This document shows, in pieces, positions 5,906-6,114 of a stretch of 6,114 bases of DNA; position 1 is the stretch's first letter; each line of letters starts with the position of its first letter. The notes below the pieces were generated by a model. The model made no database searches, was not told the DNA's origin, and saw only the letters and a program-made list of their open reading frames with translations. The DNA is from Alphaproteobacteria bacterium. GTDB lineage: Bacteria; Pseudomonadota; Alphaproteobacteria; ATCC43930; CGMCC-115725. Position numbers and translations under genes: made by a program. Where the stretch lies: positions 1-6,114 of the forward strand of contig JASHUO010000884.1 in the NCBI GenBank assembly GCA_030039975.1, given 5' to 3'.

Positions 5906-6114
5906 CGGCTCCAATCCGGCCGTGGGATGGCGAGATAGGCCTCGCGCAGGGCCTCCGACCAGCGCTCGCGGATCATGCGGAAATAGGGGTCGTCCTCGGT
6001 GATCCGGCGCTTCAACTCGAACTTGAAGGCGTCGCGGCGATAGACCAGCAGATCGACTGGCGGACCGACGGTGAGATTGCTGCGCAGGGTCGAATCCATC
6101 GAGATCAGCGCCAG
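5902..6114 (-). CDS. Anbu-like proteasome-type protease, C-terminal part, gene enters from the right edge
   Basis: Only the last 70 codons are present. They include SMDSTLRSNLTVGPPVDLLVY, then RRITEDDPYFRMIRERW near the end and a final PRPDWSR. The SMDSTxRSNLxVGxPxDLxxY element and the DDPYFxxIRxxW tail are, from memory, typical of the C-terminus of the predicted proteasome-type protease Anbu (COG3484), a self-assembling N-terminal-nucleophile hydrolase related to HslV and the 20S beta subunit. The catalytic N-terminal threonine lies outside the window. In many genomes this gene sits with ATP-grasp, alpha-E and transglutaminase-like genes, which would be upstream, to the right. The stop codon TGA overlaps the ATG of the GntR gene by 4 nt, which suggests translational coupling. 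Family assignment is by recognition of the tail only. Confidence 0.78.
   Translation of the reverse strand: MALISMDSTLRSNLTVGPPVDLLVYRRDAFKFELKRRITEDDPYFRMIRERWSEALREAYLAIPRPDWSR

Overview
The window is GC-rich, densely coding bacterial DNA. Codon use, short intergenic gaps and the gene families point to an alphaproteobacterium, most likely of the order Hyphomicrobiales (rhizobia and relatives). That placement is inferred from the visible N-terminus of a BiuH-like hydrolase, which reads like the Rhizobium leguminosarum protein, and from the presence of an Anbu-type proteasome homologue. No RNA genes, transposases, CRISPR array or integration sites were seen.

Layout: a minus-strand operon runs from about 3361 down to the left edge. 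It encodes a Tat-exported BMP-family substrate-binding protein, two BPD_transp_2 inner-membrane permeases, and the first 61 codons of a BiuH-type cysteine hydrolase that continues past position 1. A 320-bp divergent control region (3362-3681) separates it from a plus-strand single-domain allophanate hydrolase (3682-5073). A short convergent gap (5074-5230) holds a cluster of four hairpins, two of them inside a 35-bp direct repeat. It is followed on the minus strand by a GntR/FCD regulator (5231-5905). The regulator overlaps by 4 nt the end of an Anbu-like proteasome-type protease gene that enters from the right edge.

Functional reading: BiuH-type enzymes hydrolyse biuret to allophanate and ammonia, and allophanate hydrolase turns allophanate into ammonia and CO2. 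With a dedicated ABC importer in the same operon as the hydrolase, the coherent interpretation is a uptake-plus-catabolism module for biuret or a closely related urea oligomer as a nitrogen source. The GntR protein is the only regulator in view, and a GntR-like inverted repeat (3565-3576) sits in the divergent control region. The transporter ATPase is not in the window; it must lie beyond the hydrolase gene or elsewhere.

The points that stand out are the missing C-terminal domain of the allophanate hydrolase, a BMP-type importer linked to urea-oligomer catabolism, the regulator coupled to an unrelated protease gene, and the hairpin family between the convergent genes. The long opposite-strand open frames over the transporter operon and the amidase are judged to be high-GC shadows.
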